Shown here: piece after piece, positions 1 through 7,899 of the stretch
Numbering within the stretch: the first letter of the stretch is position 1
How the letters are laid out: every line of letters starts with the position of its first letter
Source of the DNA: Acidimicrobiia bacterium
GTDB taxonomy: Bacteria; Actinomycetota; Acidimicrobiia; Spongiisociales; UBA11373
Direction of reading: 5' to 3'
DNA: 55,424 nt
Assembly: GCA_029263095.1 (NCBI GenBank)
Contig: JAJCYA010000082.1
Span: forward strand, 1-55,424
The notes under the pieces: model-generated
Seen by the model: only the letters and a program-made list of their open reading frames with translations
The model's database searches: none
Told to the model about the DNA's origin: nothing
Translations under genes and position numbers: made by a program

Positions 1-111
1 GGCCTCGACGCTGTCGAAATCAGTCTCGATACCGGTCGCGTTGTGCGATTCGGTACCGACGACTCCGTCGGGCTTCTGGCCGCACTCTCGGGTCTGATCA
101 GACCCACCTGA
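1..111 (+). CDS. C-terminal end of an unidentified protein (partial)
   Basis: Frame 1 is open from the first base to a TGA at 109-111 and gives 36 residues. The peptide includes the stretch VEISLDTGRVVRFGTDD followed by LLAAL. The alternating strand pattern and the ending 'GTDD..LLAAL' resemble the last strand and helix of small bacterial PH-like domains in actinobacterial membrane proteins, but the fragment is too short to assign. The gene starts outside the window. It converges with the ArsR-type gene, whose stop lies 2 nt away. Confidence 0.5.
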   Translation, partial: GLDAVEISLDTGRVVRFGTDDSVGLLAALSGLIRPT

Positions 112-113
112 AA

Positions 114-863
114 TCAGGCCGTCATTGCGGCACCAGTCTCGACGAGGGTCTTCAACCCCGCGACGATGTACGGGAATCCACCGGTGAAATCGGAGTAGGT
201 CTTGCTGGCCGGATCTACGTCGTGCATCTCGACCGAGAGCATCGTCGTTCCGTCTGCATCGCCGACGATCCAAACCTCCCGGACCGGTCCCTCGGCTTCG
301 AGTTCCGGATCCCACCTGGCATGGAATGAGATTTCGAGGCGCGCTTCGTGCTCGTAGGCGATGATCTCGCCATCCGCGACGATTGAGCCGTCCTCGCCGA
401 CGTAGCGGATCGGGCTTCCCGGTTCCCAGGTGGATTCGACTCTGGTCTTGTAGAAGTACTTGACGGTTTGGTCCCCGTCGGTGATGGCCCGCCAAACGTC
501 GGCGATGGACCCGGCGATGTATGTTGTGTAGACGTGGCTTGGTGCAGCCATTGCTTCTCCTTCGATCGCGGCCTTGATCGCGGTCATCGTTCCGACGGTG
601 ATCTCGGCGTACTTGCTGATCCATCGATCGTGGATCAGGCGGATAGGTACGGGGTTGAGGTAGTGGTGCTTGCTTCGACCCACCTTGCGAGTCGTTACAA
701 GCCCTGCTCCCTCCAGCACCCTGAGGTGATTCATGACCCCGTAGCGCGTCATCGTGGGGAGGTGGGTACAGAGCCGCCCGAGCGTCTGGCCATCCTCCTC
801 GAACAGGGCGTCGAGGAGGCGGCGTCGGCTCGGATCGTTGATTGCCCGGAACACCTCATCCAT
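114..863 (-). CDS. ArsR-type HTH fused to AHSA1/SRPBCC domain
   Basis: This 249-residue protein joins an N-terminal ArsR-family winged helix (about residues 1-90, with DPSRRRLLDAL and a wing ending in GRSKHHYLNP) to a C-terminal AHSA1/START-like domain (about 105-245, with ADVWRAITDGD and an FTGGFPYIVAGLKTLVE helix). Such fusions usually act as cytoplasmic transcriptional regulators whose SRPBCC cavity may sense a small hydrophobic ligand. The ATG at 863 is preferred over an in-frame ATG at 893, because a TTGATA/TATTAT promoter ends 7 nt before 863 and the longer reading would run through the operator palindrome. It follows the methyltransferase on the same strand. The ligand and targets are unknown. 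Confidence 0.85.
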   Translation of the reverse strand: MDEVFRAINDPSRRRLLDALFEEDGQTLGRLCTHLPTMTRYGVMNHLRVLEGAGLVTTRKVGRSKHHYLNPVPIRLIHDRWISKYAEITVGTMTAIKAAIEGEAMAAPSHVYTTYIAGSIADVWRAITDGDQTVKYFYKTRVESTWEPGSPIRYVGEDGSIVADGEIIAYEHEARLEISFHARWDPELEAEGPVREVWIVGDADGTTMLSVEMHDVDPASKTYSDFTGGFPYIVAGLKTLVETGAAMTA

Positions 864-870
864 GACGGCG

Positions 871-900
871 ATAATAGGTGAGTAATGACTCACATATCAA
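871..900 (-). promoter_or_regulatory. Promoter with an operator palindrome in its spacer, upstream of the ArsR-type gene
   Basis: On the minus strand there is a -35 TTGATA (895-900), an 18-nt spacer and a -10 TATTAT (871-876). The ATG follows exactly 7 nt later, so the transcript would be leaderless. The spacer holds a perfect 16-bp palindrome, GTGAGT-AATG-ACTCAC (878-893). A dyad between -35 and -10 is the usual place for an autorepressing ArsR protein to bind. The sequence is seen directly; the autoregulation is inferred. Confidence 0.7.
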
Positions 901-1685
901 CCGAGGCGAGTGAGCCGATGCATTCGCCATTGGGTGCGCGGGCTCGCGTCTGTCGCCTCGCGAAGCCGTCGCGCTTCGGTGGCATTGACCTCACGGTCCT
1001 CATCGGGATGGAGGAACGTGTAGGGCTCACCGGATCGGAGTTCCTCGGCGGCGTACCAGTCCAACGCCTCCCGCAGGTCATATCTGCTCTGGTCGAACCG
1101 GACCCAGTCGGTCGTCTCCAGCGCGCCCTTGTAGGCGTACCCCCCGACATCGGCGGCGAGACGCTCGGTGCGCGACGTGCCGTACTGACGTGACACTTGG
1201 AGCAGCACCTCGGCGCCTAGCACCAGATAGGCGAGAGCGCCTCGCAGGACGCGGCGCCGCCATCCGAGCCCATCATCACCGGCGCTTGTCGGCGGGTTGG
1301 CGATGAGGAAGGTCGATGATCCCCGCAATGCATCGAGCGTGGCGAGGTCCTGGCCGGGGAGCGGATCATACGAATCAGAGATAAGGAATCCGGTTCGATC
1401 GGCGACACCGTTCAGCTCGGCGTTCGTTCGAGCGACAGCTACCTCGGCTGCATCGAGTTCCAACCCGAGCACGAAATCGACGCCGGTGTGGGTCGCAGCG
1501 GCGACCGTGAGTATCCCGGTTCCGCTGCCCCATTCGATTCCGCGGCCTTGGATGAGATCGGGGTGCCGATCGATCGTCGAGAGGCAGAGTCGGCTGGCTG
1601 CGGTGATACTCGTACCGCCGTGTGCGGAGGCAATACGCAGCGGTGCAAGACCTGTGCGTTCGATGGAGGCGGGTTTGTGAGGCAC
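897..1685 (-). CDS. Class I SAM-dependent methyltransferase
   Basis: The predicted 262-residue cytoplasmic methyltransferase has a Rossmann SAM-binding motif (IEWGSGTGILTVAAA, about residues 50-64), an acidic residue after strand 2 (LGLELDAAEVAVA) and an NPPTS motif. NPP[TS] is typical of N5-glutamine or N6-adenine methyltransferases (PrmC, RsmC and RlmG types), in which the Asn-Pro-Pro holds the amide or amino group being methylated. The substrate cannot be told from sequence. No ATG lies near the fold start, so a GTG at 1685 was chosen; a TTG at 1703 is also possible. The gene starts about 40 nt after the beta-glucosidase stop on the same strand. Confidence 0.7.
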   Translation of the reverse strand: MPHKPASIERTGLAPLRIASAHGGTSITAASRLCLSTIDRHPDLIQGRGIEWGSGTGILTVAAATHTGVDFVLGLELDAAEVAVARTNAELNGVADRTGFLISDSYDPLPGQDLATLDALRGSSTFLIANPPTSAGDDGLGWRRRVLRGALAYLVLGAEVLLQVSRQYGTSRTERLAADVGGYAYKGALETTDWVRFDQSRYDLREALDWYAAEELRSGEPYTFLHPDEDREVNATEARRLREATDASPRTQWRMHRLTRLG

Positions 1686-1723
1686 ACCGTGGAGGCTATC
1701 CAACCCGTGTTGGTGAGGTGTCG

Positions 1724-3070
1724 CTAGATACCTGCTCTGATCCGATTGCGGTACCAATCGTATGAGTCTTTTGGCAGGCGCTGCCCATCGGCGTGGTCGA
1801 CCCACACGATGCCGAACCGTTGGCTGTATCCGAGGGACCATTCGAAGTTGTCGAGCAGGCTCCACAAGAAGTACCCGTCGACCGGTACGCCTTGGGCACG
1901 TGCATCGCCAACTGCTCCGATGTGACCATCGAGGTAGGAGATTCGACGATCGTCGTGTATCGATCCCGCGTTGTCTGGACCTTCGGAGAACGACGCCCCG
2001 TTCTCGGTGACGAGCACGCTCGGCGGCCGGTAGTCGTTGTGGACCCGCACCAGGAAGTCGGTGAGCGCCTGTGGCGTCACCTCCCACCCCATCTCGGTGT
2101 ATCCCGCGGGAGGGTTCGGACCGGGTGCCACCCCCGTATCTTCGGTTTCGTCGGCTCCGGCCCGGACAGCGATGCTTGTGTAGTAGTTGATGCCAAGAAA
2201 ATCGAGTGTGGCTGCGATCTCGGCCATGTCGCCGGGGTGCACCCAGGCCGGGATCTCGCTCTCGAATCGGCCGCGGTCGCGAAACGCGTCGAGCATGTCC
2301 TGGGGGTAGCCCAATCCGAACACGGGATCGAAGAACCAGCGATTGCGGAACCCGTCGAAATGACGCTGGGCGGCTCGGTCGGCTTCCGAATCGGAGGCCG
2401 GCCACGATGGCCGGCAATCGAGAGCGATCCCGATCTGGATTCCGGCTGAGGCTTCTCGCATTGCCCGAACCGCTCGGCCGTGGCTGACCAGGATGTTGTG
2501 CCCTGCAGTCAGTGCCGATTCCCAATCGGTCAGACCGGGTGCGTGTACCCCCTCGAGATGTCCGACGAAGGCGGCGACCCACGGCTCGTTGTGGGTGATC
2601 CAGGAGCGAACCCTGTCGCCGAAGGCTTCCACAACGGTCGAGGCGTACTCGGCAAAGGCGTCGATCGTCGCCCGATTGCGCCAACCGCCGCGATCCTCGA
2701 GGGCTTGCGGCAGATCCCAGTGATAGAGCGTGGGAAGGGGTTCGATGCCCTTGGCGAGAAGGGCATCGATCAGACGGTCGTAGAACGCGAGGCCCTCGGG
2801 TTCCGGAGGGCCAGATCCGTCGGGGTGGATGCGAGTCCAGGCGATCGAGAACCGGTATGCGTCGACTCCGAGGTCTGCCATGAGCGCAACGTCCTCATCC
2901 CAGCGATGGAAGTGATCACATGCTGTGTCGCCTGAGTCTCCGCCGTGAGTTCTGTCTGGTGTGTGAGCGAACCGATCCCAGATCGATTCGCCCTTTGACG
3001 GAATCCGTCCCCCTTCGATCTGATAGGCAGACGTCGCAACGCCCCATTGGAAGTCTCTTGGCGCCGTCAT
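1724..3070 (-). CDS. Glycoside hydrolase family 1 beta-glucosidase
   Basis: A full-length 448-residue GH1 enzyme that hydrolyses beta-linked glucosides by the retaining mechanism. It begins with the family signature FQWGVATSAYQIEG. The acid/base glutamate is in THNEP (E162) and the nucleophile in VTENG (E356). The substrate-site motifs YHWDLPQAL and the late DNFEWSLGYSQRFGI are intact. There is no signal peptide, so it probably cleaves imported disaccharides in the cytoplasm. The ATG at 3070 has a TAGGGT hexamer 7 nt upstream, consistent with a leaderless mRNA. It is divergent from a secreted lipoprotein with a glycosidase-like fold, which suggests a shared carbohydrate role. Confidence 0.93.
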   Translation of the reverse strand: MTAPRDFQWGVATSAYQIEGGRIPSKGESIWDRFAHTPDRTHGGDSGDTACDHFHRWDEDVALMADLGVDAYRFSIAWTRIHPDGSGPPEPEGLAFYDRLIDALLAKGIEPLPTLYHWDLPQALEDRGGWRNRATIDAFAEYASTVVEAFGDRVRSWITHNEPWVAAFVGHLEGVHAPGLTDWESALTAGHNILVSHGRAVRAMREASAGIQIGIALDCRPSWPASDSEADRAAQRHFDGFRNRWFFDPVFGLGYPQDMLDAFRDRGRFESEIPAWVHPGDMAEIAATLDFLGINYYTSIAVRAGADETEDTGVAPGPNPPAGYTEMGWEVTPQALTDFLVRVHNDYRPPSVLVTENGASFSEGPDNAGSIHDDRRISYLDGHIGAVGDARAQGVPVDGYFLWSLLDNFEWSLGYSQRFGIVWVDHADGQRLPKDSYDWYRNRIRAGI

Positions 3071-3124
3071 GGCGGCGACCCTAGTGCCCGGTCAGATTGT
3101 CCTCCGCTTCCTATCGTGTGCGGC
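3071..3124. promoter_or_regulatory. Divergent leaderless promoter region
   Basis: The 54-nt gap holds two -10-like hexamers. TAGGGT on the minus strand (3078-3083) lies 7 nt before the GH1 start, and TATCGT on the plus strand (3112-3117) lies 7 nt before the lipoprotein ATG. Neither has a good -35. No Shine-Dalgarno sequence precedes either start. Confidence 0.5.
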
Positions 3125-4198
3125 ATGCGGAACGGGGTTGTCGCACTGTTGGTTGCAGTTCTCGTCATAGGGGCGTGTACCACCGAACCGGGCAGTTCGG
3201 GGTCGGTAGATACCACCACTACGGCTTCCCAGTCGACGAGCGCTTCGTCGGCCGGCAGCACCACTGCCGCGGTCCCACCAACAACCGTCGCCTCACGGCC
3301 AAATGGGGCGGCTCCGCTGCGTGGATTCTCGCTCTCGCCGCGCAGCAGCACCGCCGAGGACTTTCAGAACTTCCTTGATCTGGTCGCTGAGGGTGGAACC
3401 TTGCTCGAGTGGGTGGGCGATGGGCTGGCGTGGGCCTCCGAGGCCGGAACGCCCGATGTTGCGGTCGGTCTGTCGGCATCGATCGATGTCGAACCGATCA
3501 CGATTGGGGGATGGACCCGTACCGAAGATGGGTCGCTCCTCCGTCCACTGACCGATGAGAATGTCGCCGCCTATGTCGACGCCGCTCGGTCGTTTGCCGC
3601 CCGCCATCGTCCGGCGTTGATCGGGTTCGGTGTCGAGATCGACACGCACTGGAGGGAGTTCCCCGAGCAGTGGGAGGACTCGACCGCGCTGTTTGCTGAG
3701 GTTGCCGACGCCATCCACCGCGCGTCACCCGACTCCCAGGTCTTCGTCGCTTTCCAGCTGGAGCGGCTGCGCGGAATGCAGGGCGGGTTGTTTGGAGGAG
3801 AGAACGACGACGCGCTCGCTGCCTGGCACCTAGTCGATGACTTCCCGACGGCCGACCTCATCGTGTTTACAACATACCCAGGGCTCGTGTTCGACACTGT
3901 TGCGGATATCCCCAATGACTACTACTCCTCGATCCTCGAATTCGTTGATCGACCCATCGGGTTCTCGGAAATGGGATGGCCGGCGGGAGGAGATTTGGGG
4001 GTGTATTCGGGTACGCCGGAAGACCAGGCCGATTTCGTATCCCGGTTTCCCGAACTCATTGAAGGGCTCGATGTTGCCTTCTACACCTGGTCGTTCCTGT
4101 TCGATCAGCCGATCGGACCACCATTCGATTCGATGGGTCTGTTCGATGAAGACGGCTCGGCGCGACCGGGGTGGGACGGCTGGCTCGGGAGGAACTAG
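3125..4198 (+). CDS. Lipoprotein with glycosidase-like (clan GH-A type) barrel
   Basis: 357 residues. The start has a lipoprotein signal (MRNGVVALLVAVLVIGAC; lipobox VIGAC), then a Ser/Thr-rich linker of about 35 residues and a roughly 290-residue domain. Two glutamates lie where clan GH-A barrels carry their catalytic pair: GFGVEID after a mid-domain strand, and IGFSEMGWP late in the protein. SEMGWP resembles the nucleophile segment of GH17-type enzymes (SESGWP). The protein would be anchored on the outer face of the membrane. The ATG at 3125 is supported by the signal peptide and a -10 element 7 nt upstream. Substrate unknown. It sits divergently next to a GH1 gene. Confidence 0.65.
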   Translation: MRNGVVALLVAVLVIGACTTEPGSSGSVDTTTTASQSTSASSAGSTTAAVPPTTVASRPNGAAPLRGFSLSPRSSTAEDFQNFLDLVAEGGTLLEWVGDGLAWASEAGTPDVAVGLSASIDVEPITIGGWTRTEDGSLLRPLTDENVAAYVDAARSFAARHRPALIGFGVEIDTHWREFPEQWEDSTALFAEVADAIHRASPDSQVFVAFQLERLRGMQGGLFGGENDDALAAWHLVDDFPTADLIVFTTYPGLVFDTVADIPNDYYSSILEFVDRPIGFSEMGWPAGGDLGVYSGTPEDQADFVSRFPELIEGLDVAFYTWSFLFDQPIGPPFDSMGLFDEDGSARPGWDGWLGRN

Positions 4199-4222
4199 CC
4201 GTCTGGGAGATTCTCGGTGCCG

Positions 4223-7200
4223 TCAGATCTTCCCGGGAGAATCACGCAGGGTTCGTGCCTGCTCGAGTTCATTGACTGCCCCGAGTGTCTCGAAGAACCG
4301 GAGCAGTTCCTCCAGATCGACTGGGCCGCCGGCTTCGGCGATATCCAGGTAGGTGCGGGCAGTCTCCCAACGATCGCCGAGCGACTCGAAGCGTCTTCGG
4401 GCGGAGTCGAGCAGTGCAAGCCCTCCCTTGAGGTCACGTGTCACCAGGGACACCCGACCTTCGAGACGGTCGGCGTGGGCAAGGACCTGTGAGAGCCCGT
4501 AGGCCGAAGCCGTCGATCGCGCCTCGGCCACGACGGCATCCGCCTGATCCCACGCCCCGTCGGCGACAACCAGCTCGCACTTGACGCCCAGCCGATCGGC
4601 TTCTCTTCCGATTCGCTGGGCGTCGTCGGATTGGATCAAGAGGGAGGCCGTCTCGGAATCTCCTCTCCGTAGGTAGATCGGGCCGGTGTGTCGCGCCCAT
4701 CTGGCATGCGGATGCCCACCTCTGCTTGCCCAGTCCGAGGAAGACCACACGTTGGTGAGGATCGCCAGCAGTCGGTCCGCTTCTTCGGATCTGTCTCGGA
4801 ATTCGGCGACCATGGCGGCGGCCGCGTAGAGGGGAGTGGCATAGATGGGCGGACGACTCCGCCGGTCCGGGTCCATCAGTTCGTGAGCCACAGCCAGGCC
4901 CCTGGCTGCCTTGTCCCACTCGCCCGTCTGCACTCGGGCCAATGTCGCCCAGGTCAGTGTGTGCAAGGCCACGCTCGGCGCCTCGTCGATCGTTCGCTTG
5001 TAGCCGTGAAGAGCTCGGTCGCGGGCGTGAACGTACTCTCCGAGATCGAACGACAGTGAGGCCGCCATTGCGTACGTGTCACCGACCTCCCAAGGGTCGC
5101 TGATCTCATCCACGATCTCGAGACGTTCGACGGTGATGTCGGCAGCCTCCTGGATTCTGCCGCCCCACAGGGCATGCCCCTGCAAGGCGTCGAGTGCGGC
5201 CGACTCGAGGTGGAGTTGACCGAGGCGTTTCGCCATCTCGCGGGCGCGCAATCCCGCCTCGCGGCCTTCAGCGACGCTGATGACTTCGCGAGCCTCGATT
5301 CCTTGTTGTCCTGGGGTTATCGGAGCGAACGACAGGGCAGTCAGCAGCGTTGCGAACGATGCAGAGTCGTCGCTACCGGCGTGCTCGAGACCGATGTGGA
5401 TGTAGTGCAGGATGTCGGCCATCGGTGGTAGCTGCGCCATGGTGCCGTTCCATCGCAGGGGCGTTTCGACCGCGCAGGCCGTGAGCGCCGCGATCGAAGC
5501 CGAATCCGAGTCATCGGTAGCCAGGCTGAGGTCGACTGCGGCACACAGCGCTGCCCATGCCGACTCGCCGTCGTACTCGGCTAGATATGTGAGTCCCAGC
5601 TGCTCCTGGGCTCGAGCCGCATCGAGGGGCCCTTCGGCGATGGCCAAGGCGGCTTCGGCGACTTGACGCGAGCGCCCGAAGGCGGCGCCACTACGCGCAC
5701 GCTCGGCGGACTCGATGAGGCGATCAAGTGACAGGCTTCGGAGCCGCGCCACTTCGGTGTCGGGTATCGCGCTGGTTCCGACGGCGGCTTCGTGGGCGCG
5801 ATAGGTATGGAACGCCAGCCGCTCCGCTGCCTCCGGCCGGTCTTCGGCTCGAACCTCCAGCCATTCGGCGAGTCGCCAGTGCATGCGAGCCAGGTCTGGA
5901 CGAGACAGTCGCCCGTATGCCGTCTCTCGGATCAGGACATGCTCGAAGATGTACTCGGTCTCCTCAGTTGCTTTCGATCGGAGCTGGACCCTGATGAGCT
6001 GGAGCGCTTCCAGCCTGTCGAGAGCTTCGGCGAGAGCCTCTGTATCTACTCCCGTCATCGACGTCACCGCCGACGGCCAGAAGATCCGTCCCACTACCGA
6101 GGCTGCCTGGAGCACCCGTCGGTCCTCGGCCTGGAGTAGGTCGATCCGCGATGAGACGACGCCTTGGATCGTTGCCGGGAGCTCGTCAGGCTCTGCGCTG
6201 TGGGAGTGATCGTCGCGTCGTAGCGCCGATTCCCGTACGAGCTCCTCGATGAAGAAGGGGTTTCCGTCAGCCCGATCTGTGATGCGGTCCGCCTCGGTGA
6301 TCGGGAGACCGGCTCCGGCGAGTAGCCGCACTGTGAGCTGGGTCGCCTGTTCGGAGTCGAGCGGTACCAGCGAGATGGCGGTCGCTGATCCGGCAGCGAC
6401 GCCCCACGCCGGTGCGATCCCGACGAGCTCCGGTCTGGCCGGGCATATCACCAGGAGGGGTCCTCGGGCTCGTCGTACGACATGTTCCAGGAGATCGAGC
6501 AGGGCGTCGCCAGCCCAGTGAATGTCCTCCACCAAAAGCACGACCGGTCCGTCGGCCGCCAGACCCGAGAGCAATGAGGTCCAGGTGGTCCGCAGAAGCT
6601 CGCGTATTCGGCGCGGTCCCGGCGGCGTACCCGGAATCGGCGACTGGAGGCCGACCATACGGAGCAGGGCATCGGTGGCGAGGACCGTCTCGTCGGCGGG
6701 GAGATGGCGACCGACCAACTCTGAGATTCGAGCCGCCGCTTCGTCGGCGTCGGAGGCTGTGGGCATCCCCATGAGGTCTATGAGTACTTCCGCCAGCGGT
6801 CGGTGGGTGGTGTCCTCCCCATAGGGCAGACATCGTCCGGCCAGGGTGGTGAGAGCGGGATCGGCCAGGGACGCCCAGTCGATGAACTCGCGGACGAGTC
6901 GGCTCTTGCCAACGCCCGGGGGACCAATGACCGTTATGAGGTGGGGGCGCCCTCCGGCGACAACCCGCTGATACATGTCGCGTAAGGCGTCCGACTCCCG
7001 GATCCTCCCGTGGAGGGGAGCCCGTAGCGGCCGACCGGCAGCTTCCGACGCCCCAACGACGGCGAACACATGGATTGGGGCCACCCGCCCCCGAACATCC
7101 ATCGCTCCGAGATCGTCGAAGCGGAAGCGCGGTGCGGATCGGGCAGATCTCTCGGCAACGACGACGGTGCTCGGCGCCGCCATTTCCTGCAGGCGGGCGG

Positions 7201-7765
7201 CGACGTTGAGCACGTCCCCTGCGAGGGTGCCGAGATCCGGTTCCTCTCCAACTGGGGCGAGAAGATCGCCGGTGTTGACGCCGATCCGAACCTGAATCTC
7301 GGCATCCAGGCGGCTCCCGAGGGTTCGGTTCAGCTCAGCGACACGCTCGAGTATGGCGATTCCGGCTCGTACCGCCCGCTCCGGGTCGTCCTCGTGGGCG
7401 GTGGGCAGACCAAACACTCCGAGTACGCCGTCGCCTACGAATGCTCCGACAGAGCCACCACGTTCACCAATCTCGATACGAACCGCCTCATGTACCGAAC
7501 CGATCACCGAGGCGAGGTTCTCCGCTTCGAGGAGTTCCGCCAGAGCCGTCGAACCGACGAGATCGACATATATCGCCGTCACCAGTCGGTGTTCGACGGT
7601 GACCGCGATCGGACGCACCGGTGTGCCGCATGATGAGCAGGATTCGCCCTCGGGTCTGAGCGTTTCCCCACACACCGAGCATCCGGCGACCAATGCGGCG
7701 CCGCAATTCCAGCAATAACGATCACCGGGTTCGACATTCGCCCGGCAGGAGGGGCAGGAGGCCAT
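4223..7765 (-). CDS. Zinc-ribbon / class III nucleotide cyclase / AAA-STAND ATPase / TPR-like regulator
   Basis: A very large (1180-residue) multidomain protein. Residues 1-50 carry paired CxxC zinc ribbons (C4/C7, C18/C21, C29/C32, C43/C46). About residues 58-240 form a class III nucleotidyl cyclase domain with both metal aspartates (YVDLVGST and VGDGVLGVFG). About 250-560 form an AAA/STAND ATPase with Walker A GPPGVGKS (about 281-288) and Walker B VVLLVEDIHWA. The remaining 600 residues are helical, TPR-like repeats. This arrangement is common in actinobacteria and acts as a signal-responsive switch; the ligand is unknown. The ATG at 7765 begins the first zinc knuckle; an in-frame start at 7819 is less likely. 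It converges with the lipoprotein gene 24 nt away. Confidence 0.85.
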   Translation of the reverse strand: MASCPSCRANVEPGDRYCWNCGAALVAGCSVCGETLRPEGESCSSCGTPVRPIAVTVEHRLVTAIYVDLVGSTALAELLEAENLASVIGSVHEAVRIEIGERGGSVGAFVGDGVLGVFGLPTAHEDDPERAVRAGIAILERVAELNRTLGSRLDAEIQVRIGVNTGDLLAPVGEEPDLGTLAGDVLNVAARLQEMAAPSTVVVAERSARSAPRFRFDDLGAMDVRGRVAPIHVFAVVGASEAAGRPLRAPLHGRIRESDALRDMYQRVVAGGRPHLITVIGPPGVGKSRLVREFIDWASLADPALTTLAGRCLPYGEDTTHRPLAEVLIDLMGMPTASDADEAAARISELVGRHLPADETVLATDALLRMVGLQSPIPGTPPGPRRIRELLRTTWTSLLSGLAADGPVVLLVEDIHWAGDALLDLLEHVVRRARGPLLVICPARPELVGIAPAWGVAAGSATAISLVPLDSEQATQLTVRLLAGAGLPITEADRITDRADGNPFFIEELVRESALRRDDHSHSAEPDELPATIQGVVSSRIDLLQAEDRRVLQAASVVGRIFWPSAVTSMTGVDTEALAEALDRLEALQLIRVQLRSKATEETEYIFEHVLIRETAYGRLSRPDLARMHWRLAEWLEVRAEDRPEAAERLAFHTYRAHEAAVGTSAIPDTEVARLRSLSLDRLIESAERARSGAAFGRSRQVAEAALAIAEGPLDAARAQEQLGLTYLAEYDGESAWAALCAAVDLSLATDDSDSASIAALTACAVETPLRWNGTMAQLPPMADILHYIHIGLEHAGSDDSASFATLLTALSFAPITPGQQGIEAREVISVAEGREAGLRAREMAKRLGQLHLESAALDALQGHALWGGRIQEAADITVERLEIVDEISDPWEVGDTYAMAASLSFDLGEYVHARDRALHGYKRTIDEAPSVALHTLTWATLARVQTGEWDKAARGLAVAHELMDPDRRSRPPIYATPLYAAAAMVAEFRDRSEEADRLLAILTNVWSSSDWASRGGHPHARWARHTGPIYLRRGDSETASLLIQSDDAQRIGREADRLGVKCELVVADGAWDQADAVVAEARSTASAYGLSQVLAHADRLEGRVSLVTRDLKGGLALLDSARRRFESLGDRWETARTYLDIAEAGGPVDLEELLRFFETLGAVNELEQARTLRDSPGKI

Positions 7766-7886
7766 TGAGGTGTGATTGTACGGGCGATCAGCACTCGGCG
7801 ACGATGCGGGCGAGAGCAAGGGACCCGCCCCTGGGAGCGCAAGGGATTGACCCGATACAGGCCAACTATTGACGCCTCGGGAACGA

Positions 7887-7892
7887 TATCAT
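7887..7892 (+). promoter_or_regulatory. -10 element (TATCAT) for the Na/Pi-PhoU operon
   Basis: TATCAT ends 7 nt before the ATG at 7900, placing the likely transcription start on the start codon (leaderless). A TTGACG lies upstream, but only 12 nt away, too close for a standard -35. Confidence 0.45.
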
Positions 7893-7899
7893 CGCCCCG

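Noticed and set aside
885-1193. 102-codon plus-strand frame over the methyltransferase gene
   Set aside because: It lies antisense to a gene with clear family motifs and starts inside the ArsR operator; high-GC DNA gives many such shadow frames.
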